Origin: Sphaerosporella brunnea
Lineage: Eukaryota > Ascomycota > Pezizomycetes > Pezizales > Pyronemataceae
Direction: 5' to 3'
NCBI GenBank assembly: GCA_008704415.1
Contig: VXIS01000246.1
Coordinates: 1-64,000 of the forward strand
DNA: 64,000 bases
In this document: positions 32,917 through 45,392 of the stretch, piece after piece
How positions within the stretch are numbered: position 1 is the stretch's first letter
How the letters are laid out: the number at the start of each line of letters is the position of its first letter
Notes under the pieces: model-generated
What the model was told of the DNA's origin: nothing
Database searches by the model: none
Seen by the model: only the letters and a program-made list of their open reading frames with translations
Position numbers and translations under genes: made by a program

Positions 32917-33161
32917 TTATGACCTCTCCGCAGGCCATAGCCAGTCTTGTACCATAAAATACCCCCACACCATAACCACCATTCCCAACTGCAACTGAGT
33001 GAAAAGATGAGCTAGGAAGTAGGAGCAATCCATTACGCTGCCCGAGAACAGCCTGTCCACACTAATTGTCGGGTAACGATACTTAGTTGAGGCTGCAAAT
33101 GATAGAAAGAAACGTACCATTGATCAAGTCTGTACACCCCACCGCAACACAAAATTATCAT
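32917..33161 (-). CDS. Possible small membrane protein, two exons (59 aa)
   Basis: Exon 1 is 33118-33161 (MIILCCGGVYRLDQ), then a 65-nt intron starting GTACGT with ACTAAG and ending GGACAG, then exon 2 (32917-33052). The C-terminal half contains a hydrophobic segment (QLGMVVMVWGYFMVQDWLW). The splice signals are good, but exon 2 is also open in a second frame (AVLGQRNGLLLLPSSSFHSV..., ending at 32864), so the true frame is uncertain. That frame could instead be the last exon of a longer minus-strand gene reaching back to about 33850. Confidence 0.3.
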
Positions 33162-34650
33162 CGATATCCACGGCCATCACCAACCCAGCCTCCCACTTCC
33201 CCTTACAATGCCTACGCACCGCAAACGTTCCAGACCGACATCGACATTTCCTCGCTGATTGCTTTCTGTTTAGGGGGGCTATGAGGGCTCTTTCGATTGT
33301 TCAGATAACTTACAGGGGGATCCGTTTCTGACAGGGCCACAAATTCAACCGTAATTCCAACTAGCTCGATATGTTGCATATGCAACCGTTCCAGAAGGAA
33401 TGTCTTCGTCTGAGCTGTTGCTGTGATCTTGGGCGGTTGCGAAGGTGGGGAGGCAGGCGCGGCAGGTGCGGGTACCATTCCCGTTTCATATCCTCCTTCC
33501 CGCGGCGTTCTAAACAAGTGCCTACCAAGCAGTTTTCGCCGTTATTCAACGAGCCACCTGTCGAACGGAATGACATGATCGTCAAACCTACAGTTCGGAA
33601 GAGCGTTCGACCATTACTGTGAGACCCAGTATTCGTATATACCCGTCCACCAGCGCCGGAAATGGTCGCCTTCCAAGCGTCTTCACTCAGTCCTGGAACT
33701 TCAAACGTATACTGTACATACAAAATACATAGCCAACCGCCGGACCGCCCGGATCCCCGGTCTAGATTTGAACGACCAGTGGTTTTGGCCAATCAAGCCG
33801 CATCCCTGGCTCAGAGCTATGCCGCACCATTGTTTAAGTTGTCAGGCTGTGAGTGAGAGTGAACGTACGTGAGCAGTGAGAGACAACAGCCTCCCGAATG
33901 TTTGATCCAATGCTGCCCGGCGGGTCTGGGAACCCACGCAAAAGAACCTACCCATCAGTAACCAGTCCGTAAGCCGCTAGCTGTTGAAAGGCCCCGATCT
34001 TTGCGTCAGGGTCGTAGGCTGCTGAGCAGAATTGCCATTTTCAACAGCGTGCCTGAGGAGTTGCCTGAGACTGAGGTGTCTATCGTGTTAATCAAGACAT
34101 AAGGCGGCCGCCTTATTGAAATGTCGGAGTTGTCAAGAAGAAGAGCTACCAAAACACCGACCTCCACACCGTTTCCGAGTCTTCGCATTCGCAGTCTATA
34201 CCCCCAGTATCCGACCCTTTAGTCGAAAGCAAAAGTAAAAGCAGCAACTAACAGCACCCGAGAATGAGGTTCAGGAGGATGATGATTCCTTGGATGGATA
34301 GAGCGTCTGTACACACATATTTGGCGCTTGGTTTTTATTCTCGCCTTATTTGCCCGCCAGCCGTATGTCCGGATTTCTACGGTACTTTACGATTGTGGAG
34401 CTTACTGGCGATTGTTTCCCGACGTTTACACAAGCAATGACCATTGAGTGAGGTTGTTGCCCTCCTTACCTTGTGCCGATTCGCTCACGATGTGTCATCC
34501 TTTGACATTCTCTAGAAAGATTTGGGGCGCTGAGACGCTCCCCTCTGCTCCGACAAGTATCAACTATCCTCCCCCCTCTTCTTCAGGCTACAACATTCCC
34601 ACACATATCCAGGCTGCCGCCCACCACACCAAGGATCACAGGCTTTCCAG
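33162..34650 (-). other. Stretch with a coding-like minus-strand segment, otherwise empty
   Basis: Between about 33530 and 33790 the minus strand reads a protein-like run (YTFEVPGLSEDAWKATISG, GRVYTNTGSHSNGRTLFRT) with possible GT-AG sites around it. I could not build a full gene and do not recognise the family. From 33850 to 34650 nothing is seen. Confidence 0.35.
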
Positions 34651-35310
34651 CTAGAAGCACTCGTCCCATCCGTCATCCAAATGGCTTTCTTCCACCGCCG
34701 GAGCTGTAGCATCCGGAACAATGTCTCCCGAGCCTTCTACGCCCATGTCCCCAGTGGCCAATTGATCTTTCAACGATGAGCCAGAGGAGCCCTCCGGCGG
34801 TTGGTGGTACATCATCTCCCACCCGGCCTGAGCTCGTCCCTTAGTTCCGACAACTCCCCGATCCCTCTTCATCACAGCCTTTCCTCCCGGCAAAAACAGC
34901 GGTGAATCAATCTGCTGCGGATGCCAGTGCACCTGACGCTTCTTCCTCGGAACCCTCTTCATCGGAACCCCATTTGCATCTAAAGGAGGCGAACGGATGT
35001 AGCGCCTCGGTGACCACTCTTTCGCAGCGGGCACTGGAATACGACTATTGTTTCTGCGACTGGCGGTCCCTCCCCATACAACACCACAGTCTATCTCTCC
35101 CTGACTATGCTCGAAGTCGGATTTACCGCCAACGTAGCGTACCTCTTCCTCGTCCTCTTCGAGAGTAGCGAAGGATGCTTGCAGCTCAAGGAAGGCCCAG
35201 CCATGTGAAGGGCAGTCGGGATCGCAGAGGGGAAGGGACATGCTGGTGGGGTCGAAGGGATACGAACATGGCTGCTCCTCAGAAGGGCCGGAAGCGGGAT
35301 GTCGCTCCAT
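34651..35310 (-). CDS. Hypothetical acidic, largely disordered protein (219 aa)
   Basis: An ATG-initiated single frame. The N-terminus has three cysteines in a short span (PLCDPDCPSHGW), then an acidic patch (LEEDEEEV), a basic stretch (MKRVPRKKRQVHW) and a Gly/Ser/Pro-rich tail ending DDGWDECF. No signal peptide or membrane helix. The CDPDCPSHG cluster faintly recalls the short cysteine proteins elsewhere in the window, but there is no full zinc site. Function unknown. Confidence 0.5.
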   Translation of the reverse strand: MERHPASGPSEEQPCSYPFDPTSMSLPLCDPDCPSHGWAFLELQASFATLEEDEEEVRYVGGKSDFEHSQGEIDCGVVWGGTASRRNNSRIPVPAAKEWSPRRYIRSPPLDANGVPMKRVPRKKRQVHWHPQQIDSPLFLPGGKAVMKRDRGVVGTKGRAQAGWEMMYHQPPEGSSGSSLKDQLATGDMGVEGSGDIVPDATAPAVEESHLDDGWDECF

Positions 35311-35929
35311 CAGAGCTGGTCAGGATTGAAGGCGGAAGGGGTGGCGGTGTTTGAGGGCGTGGGTTTGGAGGATGTTAAAAAGCGTGCTTGTGTTGTGTTG
35401 GGGTGAGAGTACTATCGGTGAAAGAGGAGTAGAGTAGCACTGGTAGGCGAGGTTGCTCTTCACTCTGTATGCCGCTTTTGCAAGTTGCACGTAGAGTGAA
35501 GTGAGATTGAAAGTAACCGAAGAAAACCCATGGAACGTCTTCGGTCCTAATTGGAGAAGATGTCCAAACTCATGGTGCGCACGTTTGGACATTGGCTGAC
35601 TTCACCCGGGAGTGATCTTGAAACCAGCACCACGCCCTTTGCAGGCTATAATACATCCCAAACAATTGGATCGAAACTGGGTAGTTACTTTATTCGCTTG
35701 CCTTCCATCACGCACTTCCGAAATATCTATCACAATTGGACAGTTTCTTCTTTCGTTGCCTGTGTGTATAAAACAGAAACCAAGAGCAGGACCGCAGAGA
35801 TCGATGAGATCCTTTGTTTATTTGCCCTCTTCCTATACACAGATTTACTAATCCCCAACTTTCTGTCTTAGCCATCCAGGTCGATCCGCTTCAAGCATCC
35901 ATGTTCTCGCCCCACCAGCCCCACACAGT
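35311..35929. other. Intergenic, no gene seen
   Basis: Short AT-richer stretch between two minus-strand genes. No supported frame. Confidence 0.4.
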
Positions 35930-36187
35930 TCAAACTCCCGTGCCCCCAAAACTCTCATACAACATATTCGCAGCCTCACAGATTGCCGCATCTGCCTCAC
36001 TAAAAGGCTGATCAAGGGGCTGCACAAGCCTTCGCAGCACCACGCGTCCTTGGTAGGTAATCGTGAGTATTTGGAACTATATTTTTCCTTCAGCTACGGA
36101 AAGACAAGTGACGACGGCGCTCATTACCTTGCTTACATACTCTCCTGCGTCTGCCAGGGAACCGGATTGTACAGGAGCGGCGGGCAT
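35930..36187 (-). CDS. Small hypothetical protein, two exons (68 aa)
   Basis: Exon 1 is 36128-36187 (MPAAPVQSGSLADAGEYVSK). A 51-nt intron follows that starts GTAATG, contains GCTGAAG and ends ATATAG. Exon 2 is 35930-36076 and reads QILTITYQGRVVLRRLVQPL, then DQPFSEADAAICEAANMLYE before a short tail. Intron length and phase match the other introns here, and both exons look coding. The start has a good context (GCAATGC). No domain is recognised; a small soluble protein is expected. Confidence 0.55.
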
Positions 36188-39015
36188 TGCGAGGAGCTCG
36201 CTTCAGTGCGTGGTAGCTGAATTCTGGGTCGTTTGGAGAAAGTGGAAAAAAAAAAAAAAACTGGGGTTTTCGGCGGCGTGTAATGGGGACCGGACTGTTC
36301 TCCTTTGAAGTAGAAGTTCGTCACTAGGGGTAGAAATCCTGCCGTCGACAAGTGCTCAACTTGCGTCGTTCTTTCATGGGCGAGCAAGTTGAACTGCTGT
36401 TTCAGTACCACTCAACCACGACAACCGCCGTGAAGGAAAGCCAAAACCCGTGGCCATATACACACCAATTATAGATCTCTAGTTCACTACATTGTTTGAC
36501 ACTCCATCGAGAAAACCAGCTTCTAAATGCTTCACGATCGGCCAAGTGGCTCTAACATGCCTGAAAAGTTCTGAATAGTCCGCCATATTTGTCTTCGCCA
36601 AGAAGGAACAATAAACAGACAGAAGAAGCGACTCTAGAACAGTTGTGGCTGACCAAATATCACTTGGCCGACACCAGTGGGAGCCTAGCCCGATTTCACA
36701 GCCAGCCCTGCCTCCACGGCGTTTTGGGCTGGCTATTGAGAGCACTGGTGCCACTCGGTTGCTTGTTGCTAGCTGAATGGCCAGAAGAAAGCTTTCCAAC
36801 TCCTTCGAACGCTGTCCACAGCGAATCATGGGCTGTGATTGAAATTCGATTACTCGCCGTGAGTGATAACATGTGCTCTCACTCGATGTTGGTTTTTAGT
36901 TTAAACAGCACAGGCCAGGGAAGTTATCGTTTTTGGTCCTTGTCTATTTCATATAGAGAGTATCACAAAAGGTTCAGCCAATATAGTATCTGCCGTATCG
37001 AAACCTCAAGTTCGCAGCCGTCCACTGAAGAGCCCAACCCGGTGCGTCACGGGTATGTAGCCGTTAATCAAAGTTCATATCTATTATCCGAAGACCCTGG
37101 TCAAAGATCGACACCTGCATCTTCCGCAAGCTTCCGCAACCTCAAACGGCCCGAAAGCTTCTACACCATATTAGGTGACGCGTCGATCTCGGAATGTGTA
37201 CACTCCCGCCGGGCCGCCGATTTACCAGCACCTGTGTCGAAGGTGGCAGGAAAAGTGGTCTATTGCTTGTTGCACACGGAGTGGGTGTGGAGCCGGTCCA
37301 ACGGGTCCGCAAATCCAGATGCAGAGGCAGCTTGCGTGCGAGCGATGCTATGAGGGGAGAGTTCGTCACCGGAGAAAGGCTGGTTCTATCGTGGAGAATA
37401 ATTTCGCCCATCGAGTGGCAAGAGGGGTGCTCAAAGCCATCTGTATAAATCAAGTCCTTTCCTTCGGCCCCTGGTCAGAATTCGGCCACTCGGGAGGCTA
37501 GAAGGGAGACTGTCTCGAGCAGTTACCAGCGCTTCAGTTCCTGTCAAAAAGACAATTGTCCACTCCTGGAGCCGGCTGGCAGATTGCTATCCTGAGGTCG
37601 AAATAAGGTGTGGCTTTCGCTTAAAACAGCAAACAGCTCGGCCAAGTCGGCAGAATAGTCTTTCCTCGAAGCTCAATGGCGAGGGTAGGTTCTGCATTCG
37701 GGTGCTTAGCTGTCGATCAAAATCTGGGAAGCCGGCAGTTTATATATCTGAGGGCGAGAGTTCTGCCATTCTACCGCAACCCTGGGGATAGGCAGTCCCC
37801 CTGATGTATGTAATCTGGGGTTAAGTGCATGTCGACCAGCATGAAGGCTAGTGAGACCGCATGGGTACACGAACTATTCCAGTTTCGGAACCCCTTAATC
37901 AGGATTAGCACATTGAACTGTAGATAGAGAACCTGCTTGGACGGCTCTTTGTGAGAGCTGGATGGAAAGAAGAGGCCTGCAATCTTAGTCTGGTATCCAA
38001 CGAGTTCGGAGCGAAGGAGAACAATCCAGGCTGGGAAACGGTCCACCTGGTTGCGGCCTGCTCAGAAGCAGGTTCTTGCACCGGGCGCGGTCAACCGGAG
38101 TGCTGGCGGACAGAAATCTGTTCTTTCAACAACTTGACAACTCAACTTCTAAGACCTGAGAGAATGGTCCTAAAGCAGAGTTGATTTGCCTTTCGCGGTG
38201 GCAAAGTAAGAGATCTTGTTTGAGCCAATATGGAGATCCACCCCCGAGGGATCTCAGAGGAAGATAATAGGGAGCGAAACTGACCGGGGTTCCTGTGTAG
38301 CCGCCGGAGATGGAGCTTCTGAAACCAACCGCACAAGTCAATCATCCATCCGGTCGGGTTGCATTCCTTTCTAGAAGCGATCTTCATCCAGACCGGAATG
38401 TTTTCATGGCGTCCGAGAAAGGGACTATCCTACAATCGCGGTCCATCCCAGTCGAATTGATCCGGCCGTGTTGCAGCCTCTTTCAAATGGTCGCATTTGT
38501 CGTTATTCGGGACACCAGGGTGTACGTGAACGGCCTGACGACGCCGTTGCAAGTCCGACCGAATCAAGGGAACGGAGGAAAGTGGAACCCAAGCCTCGTG
38601 TACGCCTGTTGGGAGAGGCAGATACTGGGTAGCAGGCTGAGAGTTAAATGACCAGTAGGGCTCTGCGCGAGCCCCATCATGGGCATGACGTAGGCCTTCA
38701 AACTCAGCATTTGGCAAGGCGGGCCGTAGGGGCCGTGGAAAGCCACGCTTTATGGCTTGTGGTCCAACCTCGTGCAATGGTGTAATATCCAAGCTATCAT
38801 GGGAGTGCATTTTGGCAGTACGGCTTCCCGTCAGTGATCAAGCCGATTGCTGAAGCTCTCGGGCCTCAAGGTAGTTGTTCAAACGAGTTAGACCTTCTCT
38901 GGGGGAAAAATGGAAGAGCTCATGAGCAGTATAAAAGCCCACAAAATCCTCATGAGTTGAATCGTCACCACAGCCATCCATGACCGCTTTCGTGTTTACT
39001 CCAACGGCCTTTACC
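36188..39015. other. Gene-poor stretch
   Basis: Long open frames here start at TTG or run through the small inverted-repeat element at 36675-36747 and look spurious. A minus-strand frame at about 38430-38810 has some protein-like composition but no recognisable domain or clean start. Nothing else is supported. Confidence 0.4.
36675..36747. mobile_element. Short inverted-repeat element, relative of the one at 57649
   Basis: Starts CAGTGGGAGCCTAGCCCG and ends GGGCTGGCTATTGAGAGCACTG. The right end matches the right end of the 264-bp element at 57649-57912 with one difference over about 20 bases, and the left end is a more diverged counterpart. It may be an internally deleted copy. Confidence 0.45.
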
Positions 39016-39750
39016 ATGTATCGCTCGGTTCTTCTCCTCGCTCTGTCTCTTGCCACCGCTGTGCTTGGCCAACAACCGGTCAATACGGGACCTGCTGCAG
39101 TGAGATGGACATCTGGGAGGCCAACCTGAATGCCGCCGCCTATACACCTCATCTTTGTTTTGTTCCTAGTGTGGCAATGGCAATGACCGCTAAAGCGGCG
39201 TTTGCGACAAAGACGGCTGCGGCTTCAATTCCTACCGCATAGGCGACCAGGCCTTCCTCGGAACCGGGCTCACGGTAGACACCAGCAAGACGTTCACGGT
39301 TGTGACTCAGTTCACCACCTCCACTGCCACGCTGAGCGAGATCCGCCGCATCTATGTTTAGGATGGAAAAGTCATTGCCAACTCCAAGACCAACATTTCC
39401 GGAATGAGCGATTACGACTCTATCACCGATCAGTTCTGCGTTGATCAGAAGGCGGCTTTTGGTGATACCAACTACTTCAAGACCCTCGGTGGATTGAGCC
39501 AGATGGGCAATGCCCTGGAGACAGGAATGGTCCTTTCCCTCTCGGTCTGGGATGATCATGCTGCGAACACGCTCTGGTTTGACTCCAGCTACCCGACCAA
39601 CAAGTCCGTCACCTCGCCCGGTGTGAAGCGTGGCCCATGCGACCCCAGCTCCGGTGTCCCCAGCAGGTCGAGTCCCAGTACCCCAACGCGTCCGTCACCG
39701 TCTCCAACATCAAGTTCGGTGACCTCAACTCGACATACTCCGCCAGCTAG
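39016..39750 (+). pseudogene. GH7 cellulase (cellobiohydrolase/endoglucanase) pseudogene
   Basis: ATG at 39016 starts a clear signal peptide ([20 protein letters not shown]). After GPAA the sequence jumps, in another frame, to [14 protein letters not shown], the GH7 catalytic motif, so roughly 190 residues are missing. Then follow, after a likely old intron, [26 protein letters not shown], a second stop in [15 protein letters not shown], then [40 protein letters not shown] and SGVP. A frameshift gives [20 protein letters not shown] to the TAG at 39748. TAA lies at 39191 and TAG at 39359. A functional protein would hydrolyse cellulose outside the cell; this copy cannot. Confidence 0.9.
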
Positions 39751-42278
39751 ACGGCTTTTGCTTGCTCCATGTATCTTCTGGAATAAACAGATAGAGAAGA
39801 CTGGATAGATTGCGGCGAAAGATAAAGGAAGTGGCCGGGAAGAGATGTCTTGGACTGTTGATGTATAAGGACCGATGAATAAATGGAACTGGTTCTGTGC
39901 TTTCGTGATTGCCAGCATCCGCGTAACCTTGTTGGTGTATCCAGGCAGCCAATGCTCTAAGAAATTTTGCGATTAGCCGCGGAGGTTCACAACAGCAAAG
40001 TAGCCACCAGCTTCCTGAAAGCTTCCAAACTCTTTTCGCTTCCGGGGATATCCCCAGCCTTTCGACGGGAGGAAAGCTTGAACTGAAGTTTGCTCCTGTA
40101 GAAAATTCGATTCTGTGGCAGTTCGATTTCGGGGAGTTGACGGTGAGATAAATGCGGAATGGTTGTGCAGCTCAAGATCAGATGGGGGGGGGGGGGAGCC
40201 ATGCGGAAACTTGTTAGCAAGTGGCGAGCTGCGGCACGTCGCTTCTCCGCTTTGGAAAGCTCCTTCTATACCAACTTTCAGGAGCAAAAAAGCACAAACA
40301 GCTGATACATGAAAGGTCACTCGCTATCACTGGCTAAAAGCCACATCATCCAAGAGCACGCACTGCTTAGCAAGGGTTCTTTGTTGTGAGGAAGACCTCG
40401 CGGTGTCGCCGAGCGAGCTAGAAACCGCGGTGCTGGGTCACTTAAATCACGACTTGTCACTCTGCGAACCGAATCATTGTTTGTGTTTGAGTAAGACAAA
40501 AATTGGGCATTCTTTGGAGCAGATGGCTTTGGCGCAGACGGTTTTCGCAAGTCGCGCTTTCTAGCTTGAAATGTCCTCGTTTATCTTCCATAGCTGGGTG
40601 AGGGCGATTGTTGAATTTTTGCACTGCATGCGAGCTCTGATCATCTGGTGGAGAACGTGAGTCGAAGCCATTCTGAACACGTTATTCTTCTTCGTTTCGC
40701 AGTATGCTGCTGAAGTACATATTATGAAATGAAGTTGAAGTATCGGATAGAAACAAGCGCCGATGAAAGACCCAACCGATCTGAACCAACTCCATCGATA
40801 TCCCCCGAGACAAACGCTCCACGAACGGTTTGGTGAAAGCCGAGGAAAGAGCACGAGAGAGAGGATCTTTTCCCCAGAGTCAGCAAAATAGCTCTTCTTG
40901 TTGCTCTTGGAAATACAAAGAGTAGTCGATGATCTCAGTTCAAGGGAACTGCCACGATACTCCAAGGAGAGTGCGACGAAGGGCGTTGTCAACATCTCGA
41001 AGCTTCAAAGTCTCGACCTCCTTCATAAGTTGATGCGAGCAAGCTTCTGAGCGAACATTTCATCCTCCAACAAGCCAGCCCAATGGTAAACATGAACGAA
41101 AGCGGTAGAAAAAAGGCAAAAGCTCACAAACCTCCTGGTAGCCCACCGCGACGGGAACCTGCGGATTCTCTTGCCAATAGAGCCAATAGACTGTAATAAT
41201 AAACTTGCTTTACTGTCTTGAAAGTCTGTGATCTTCGAAGACAAAAACTGTTGTAACAACACGCGTTTCTGATAATTGCTCTTGCTTAAATTCACTTATC
41301 GAACTAGCGTATGGCTCCACTACTCGGCTATTGCCCCACTGCCCAGCACTTGCTCCTCGCTCAGCTTTGTAACAACACTGCTTGCTCCAGGCAGCGTGCT
41401 TCCAATCCAGATGTTTTGGCGAGCAAGTCCCGCTGATCCACTGAGCAGTCGACCCACCCCACCTCCGCTGAGTACGATACGTATACCACGGATCTCCTGA
41501 TTCCGAGCAAGTACTTTCCCCGCAACACTACGCCCACGCTCCAACGGCTCGAGCTGCATCCCCTCCGAAACGGCGGTGCTCTGGCAGGGTGAACACAGAT
41601 TCCCGCTGGGCTACGGTTGTGGATTCTACGGTCTTGGTCTAAAACCTGCCAACGGCCCGAGCAGGAACTTGTTTGACGACCATTGCGAACAACGGCGAGG
41701 CCGAGTACGCAGCCGAGATTACGTGTGCTCGGTTAAACAGCATTCTTTATGGGCGCCACAGCCGCGATATACGCACGGCAAAATGCAGATCTCAGGTATA
41801 CATACTAGGACACAAACGATAGCTCCCGACAAAACGTGCACCCTACTTATCACCAGCTATCGATCTCGATCCTCTCCTGCTTCGCGCTCTTTCCAGCGAT
41901 GGAAGCCAGGGGAAAAGCTGCGGCCATGTTGCCGACAGTCAGACGCACAAAGAGACACCATCTCACCGGAGCCTGCTTGAGCGCACAAGGCTTCAACTTG
42001 GTAAGCTGTCGTCAAGCAGCTGCGAAAAGTTTGCATCGCTGCCTGCTTAGTAGAAGGGTGCCTCACACAACCCCGCTGCACTCTGCTGCGATTGCTTGAT
42101 CTGTTATCCGAGCCGTTCGCCCTTTGACATTGATAACTGACATTCACTTTGACAGCTTTCAGCAGTTTCTTACAGGATCAACCGTAGGCTTGGACGAGCT
42201 CAAACATGTTGAGCCGGGTTCGAAAGCGATTTAACCACTGGATGGCCTTCGACTTTTGGAGAAAGCACAGCAGCAAAA
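39751..42278. other. Gene-poor stretch
   Basis: A 144-codon minus-strand frame (40561-40995) starts at ATG but has no recognisable feature and uneven composition, so I do not call it. No tRNA, repeat or transposon end was seen apart from a run of 12 G near 40184. Confidence 0.4.
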
Positions 42279-42569
42279 ATGTCGGAACCCTTCTACTGCA
42301 TGTATCTGGGAGAATGCGGTAACCGTGGCGCTTTGGAGACAACCATGAGAAAGGGTCCTGCAATTCACATCACATTGCACTGCGGCCACAAGGTTCACGC
42401 CGACTGTGTTGCTGAGTGGGAGGAGATGCAAGGCGAATTGCCCGGTCCAACTCTGGCGTGCGGTTGTCCCGATCCAGAATATGTGCCACCAGCGGTCGAA
42501 AAGGGCCGAACTTCAGGCGAGGGAGTCACGGCGAAGATAAAAAAGGTGGGCTGTTGGATGTGCTTTTGA
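42279..42569 (+). CDS. Small RING-like zinc-binding protein (96 aa)
   Basis: An ATG-initiated single exon. Cysteine/histidine residues are spaced as YCMYLGECGN, then LHCGHKVHADCVAEWEEMQ, then ACGCPDPE, and the protein ends GCWMCF. The middle block has the CGH-x-x-H-x-x-C pattern of a RING finger. The CGH...CxCPDP combination matches the 74-residue protein at 1074-1298, so they are probably paralogues. The C-terminal CWMC pair is unusual and might complete the metal site or be lipid-modified, though it is not a CaaX box. Role in ubiquitination is possible, not shown. Confidence 0.6.
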   Translation: MSEPFYCMYLGECGNRGALETTMRKGPAIHITLHCGHKVHADCVAEWEEMQGELPGPTLACGCPDPEYVPPAVEKGRTSGEGVTAKIKKVGCWMCF

Positions 42570-43062
42570 TACATATTATGCAGTCAATTGATAGTGTCCC
42601 GTTCGGGTGGCTCCGCGTTCATCCGCTTCCATTGCGTTCTTCACGTGTTGCTGGTCTGAGTCGAACCGTGCGACGCATGTCTTACGTTGCCGCGTTCAAC
42701 TCGGCTTTGAGCGCATCTATCAGCGGTCCCGTGTCGGGCTTCATTGGGCGACGATTTTTTGGATTTTTTGAGGAAATATGTATGTTTTTCCGAGCCTATC
42801 GAGCGAGGGTTGCAAATCGTGAGTGATGAGCGATGACGCCGCCCTGCACAGAGTGGATACGCCCACATGGTTGCCAAGGTTGCCAATGAGAGTCCCGCGT
42901 TGCGCCCCGTGCGCTGCCATTCGCTGCTGTCGGCATCGATAGCGGCTGAAAGGGGGGGGGGGCTAACCTTGTGCGACCTCGCGCGCCAACCCCGCCGTCC
43001 CGGCCCATCGGTGCATCATGCGCAAAAATATATATGGAAGAGTGCCTGGCACGCTGAATATC
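42570..43062. other. Intergenic with TATA-like element
   Basis: No gene seen. AAATATATATGG at about 43025-43036 is a TATA-like sequence about 30 bp before the chosen start of the next gene. A run of ten G lies near 42954. Confidence 0.4.
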
Positions 43063-45392
43063 ATGCCGTTCCATTCAAGGTTCATCAGACTTTCCAAGAA
43101 ACCATCGATGTCGTTGGCTGATCACAAACGCATCCCGATTACGCCCGCACCACAGTCCCCGCCCGCCTCACCCCCGCGGGCCACCAGATCTCACTCGGGC
43201 ACTATTAAGCCGGTTGCCCGAGCACCCACCTTCCGCAACAGCAAGGACAAGAAACCCGAGCTGCCCACTAATGAAGAGATCCTGCAACACGTCAAGCTGC
43301 TGGCCCTCTTTGACAAGTTGCGGTTCGATATCAGCACTACCGCAGGCCTTTTTGGCCACGATCCTCCACCGGAACCCACGCAGGATGACATCGATCGGGT
43401 CCAGGAAAAGCGCTGGCAGGTTTATGTCACCAGAGCAGTGGAGCGCTTTACCATCTGGTGGGAGAAGGCTATTCCGAGGACGTTGAATGGATTTGTGGTG
43501 CAGGAGCTTAATGCCACGAATTATGAACCGCGCTTCAGGGCGATGTTGAGCGCGCAGAAGAAGATGCTGGAGGAACATGGGGATTTCCCACTTCCGGGGA
43601 TGAACTTGACTATCGGCGTGGATACGTTGCCGCCACTTGGTAAGTCTTCTTTCTTCGAGCGTAACTATGATGACTAACAAAAGAACAACAGATGTGATCA
43701 TGGTCTGGCATGCATATGCAATGAATGCTATTTGTTTCCTGGAGGATTGCACGAGGATGGGCAAGTTAGACTTCTGGGCAACGGGGCTTCCGATTGATGC
43801 AGTTGTAAGTGCCTTTCTTCTGCAAACCCAGAGCAAAGGCTGAGATCTGCCAGTCGAAGGGCTTCGACGAAAGCGACTTGTGTTACACCATGACCGAACA
43901 GGCGGAGGTCAACTGGATCAAGACTACAGGCCTTCCAGTTGATAACCTCGATATGCCAGAGACAAAGCCTGTCTTATGTCCTCTGTGCAACGCCACCACG
44001 GAGACGCCCTGGACTGTTCCTGGCACCTATCAGGAACCAGCCGCACTCTTTGGCCAATCAACCAGCGTTGGTTGGTCGGACCATGGTTTTTCCTTGCGGT
44101 GCTCAAACAAGGGTTGCCAGCACAATATTACCTACGACACCATCTCTAGCGCCCGCTTCCTAGCCGCGTGCCGCCGAGCTAAGGAAGAGGGGGAATATCT
44201 CCTACCAGTTTCCATCTTTGACCGGCAAGGGAAAATCAACGAGGGTATTGGCAATCGATATACCGGTGATCCTTACTTCCCTCACCTGTTGTTTGACAGA
44301 CTGCTCCGGATGCTGGAGAAAGGCCTGCCACGCGATGCAGGCATCGCCGACATCTGGGAGTTCGTCCTCAAGCACGCCAAAAAGACCGGCATAACGCGGC
44401 CGTCCCTGGACGAGCTGTGGGCCATCAAGCGGATGATGACGCACTTCCACCAGAACCCTGGGCCGTTCGGCGTCGAGCTTGTGGGCACAGTGGTGCGGCA
44501 GTCTCTCTTCAACTTCCAGATCGCATGCCTCAAGTGGGATGGGCAGGACTCGGACGACTGCCTGTTCACAGCACAGAACAAGTACCGCCGCATGCTCCAG
44601 CTGCGGAGCAATCCTAACAACCGCTTCGCCATTGTCCCGACGCTGGACGCGGACCTGGTCTGGTGCACCAACCTTCTTTCCCCCCAGCGCTACTGGCTCG
44701 TGACCATGAACAATGCGCAGTGCTTCGTCGACCACGGCAGGCGGCGGTGCGAATGGCTTTTGGCGGATGGATTCAAGAGGACGTATCAAGCTATGCACAG
44801 CGTGACAGGCAGGCTCTACACAAAGTGTAAATCTCCGCCTCTCCTCCTTTTCTAACAGAGACTAACTTTCTCCGCAGGCGGCTGTTGGTTCTGCGAAGGC
44901 ATCCGCGCCACAGACCTCTCCCTCTTCAGCGCGAAATTCAAGCGCAAAGCAGCCTACTACGAGCTGCAGCCGAAGCCTCTAGACCCCCGCACCCACATCT
45001 CGGCATACACCGGCGTCTATTCGGGGCTTCTCACCAAGGCGGAAAGTAGCCGCCGCATCCAGGCGCTCCAGAGGAGACACGAAAGCGCAATGGAGATACG
45101 GCGGAAGTTTGTGACTGACCCGGCAGAGCAGCCGAGGCCAGCCGATGTCAGCCAGGCGCTTGGCTCCCTGGGAATGAGTGTCTGCAGGAAGAACTACGCC
45201 ATCAATCCGTGCAAGCTGGTGGTTTGGACCGCAAAGGGAGACCGCGGCGCCGAGCTGCCGGACTGGGACGACGTAGATTTGGAGTTTTGGGGTAATGACG
45301 CGGTGGGCGGGGATTTTGCGGATGGGAGCAGTGACGGTGCTGCGTGCGGCGCCGACGGCGGTTCGTGTGCTGGTGGTGCATCTAGTCCTTGA
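43063..45392 (+). CDS. DUF1399/GRDP-like protein (about 725 aa)
   Basis: Exons 43063-43639, 43692-43804, 43854-44826 and 44878-45392, with introns of 52, 49 and 51 nt, all GT-AG and in phase. The family motifs are visible: VIMVWHAYAMNAICFLEDC, FWATGLP, and later IVPTLDADLVWCTNLLSP followed by QRYW, the repeated D-x-x-W-H-x-H-like blocks of GRDP proteins. A cysteine-rich segment (LCPLCNATTETPW and LRCSNKGC) may bind metal. The C-terminus has GCWFCEG and ends in a Gly/Cys/Ser-rich tail. Alternative starts are 43018 and 43108; the TATA-like site favours 43063 or 43108. Molecular function in fungi is unclear; plant GRDPs affect development and stress responses. Confidence 0.8.

Noticed and set aside
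36589..37353. 254-codon plus-strand frame
   Set aside because: It starts at TTG, has no recognisable domain, and crosses the inverted-repeat element at 36675-36747.
40561..40995. 144-codon minus-strand gene
   Set aside because: An ATG is present, but composition is uneven, there is no domain, and no neighbour or promoter supports it.
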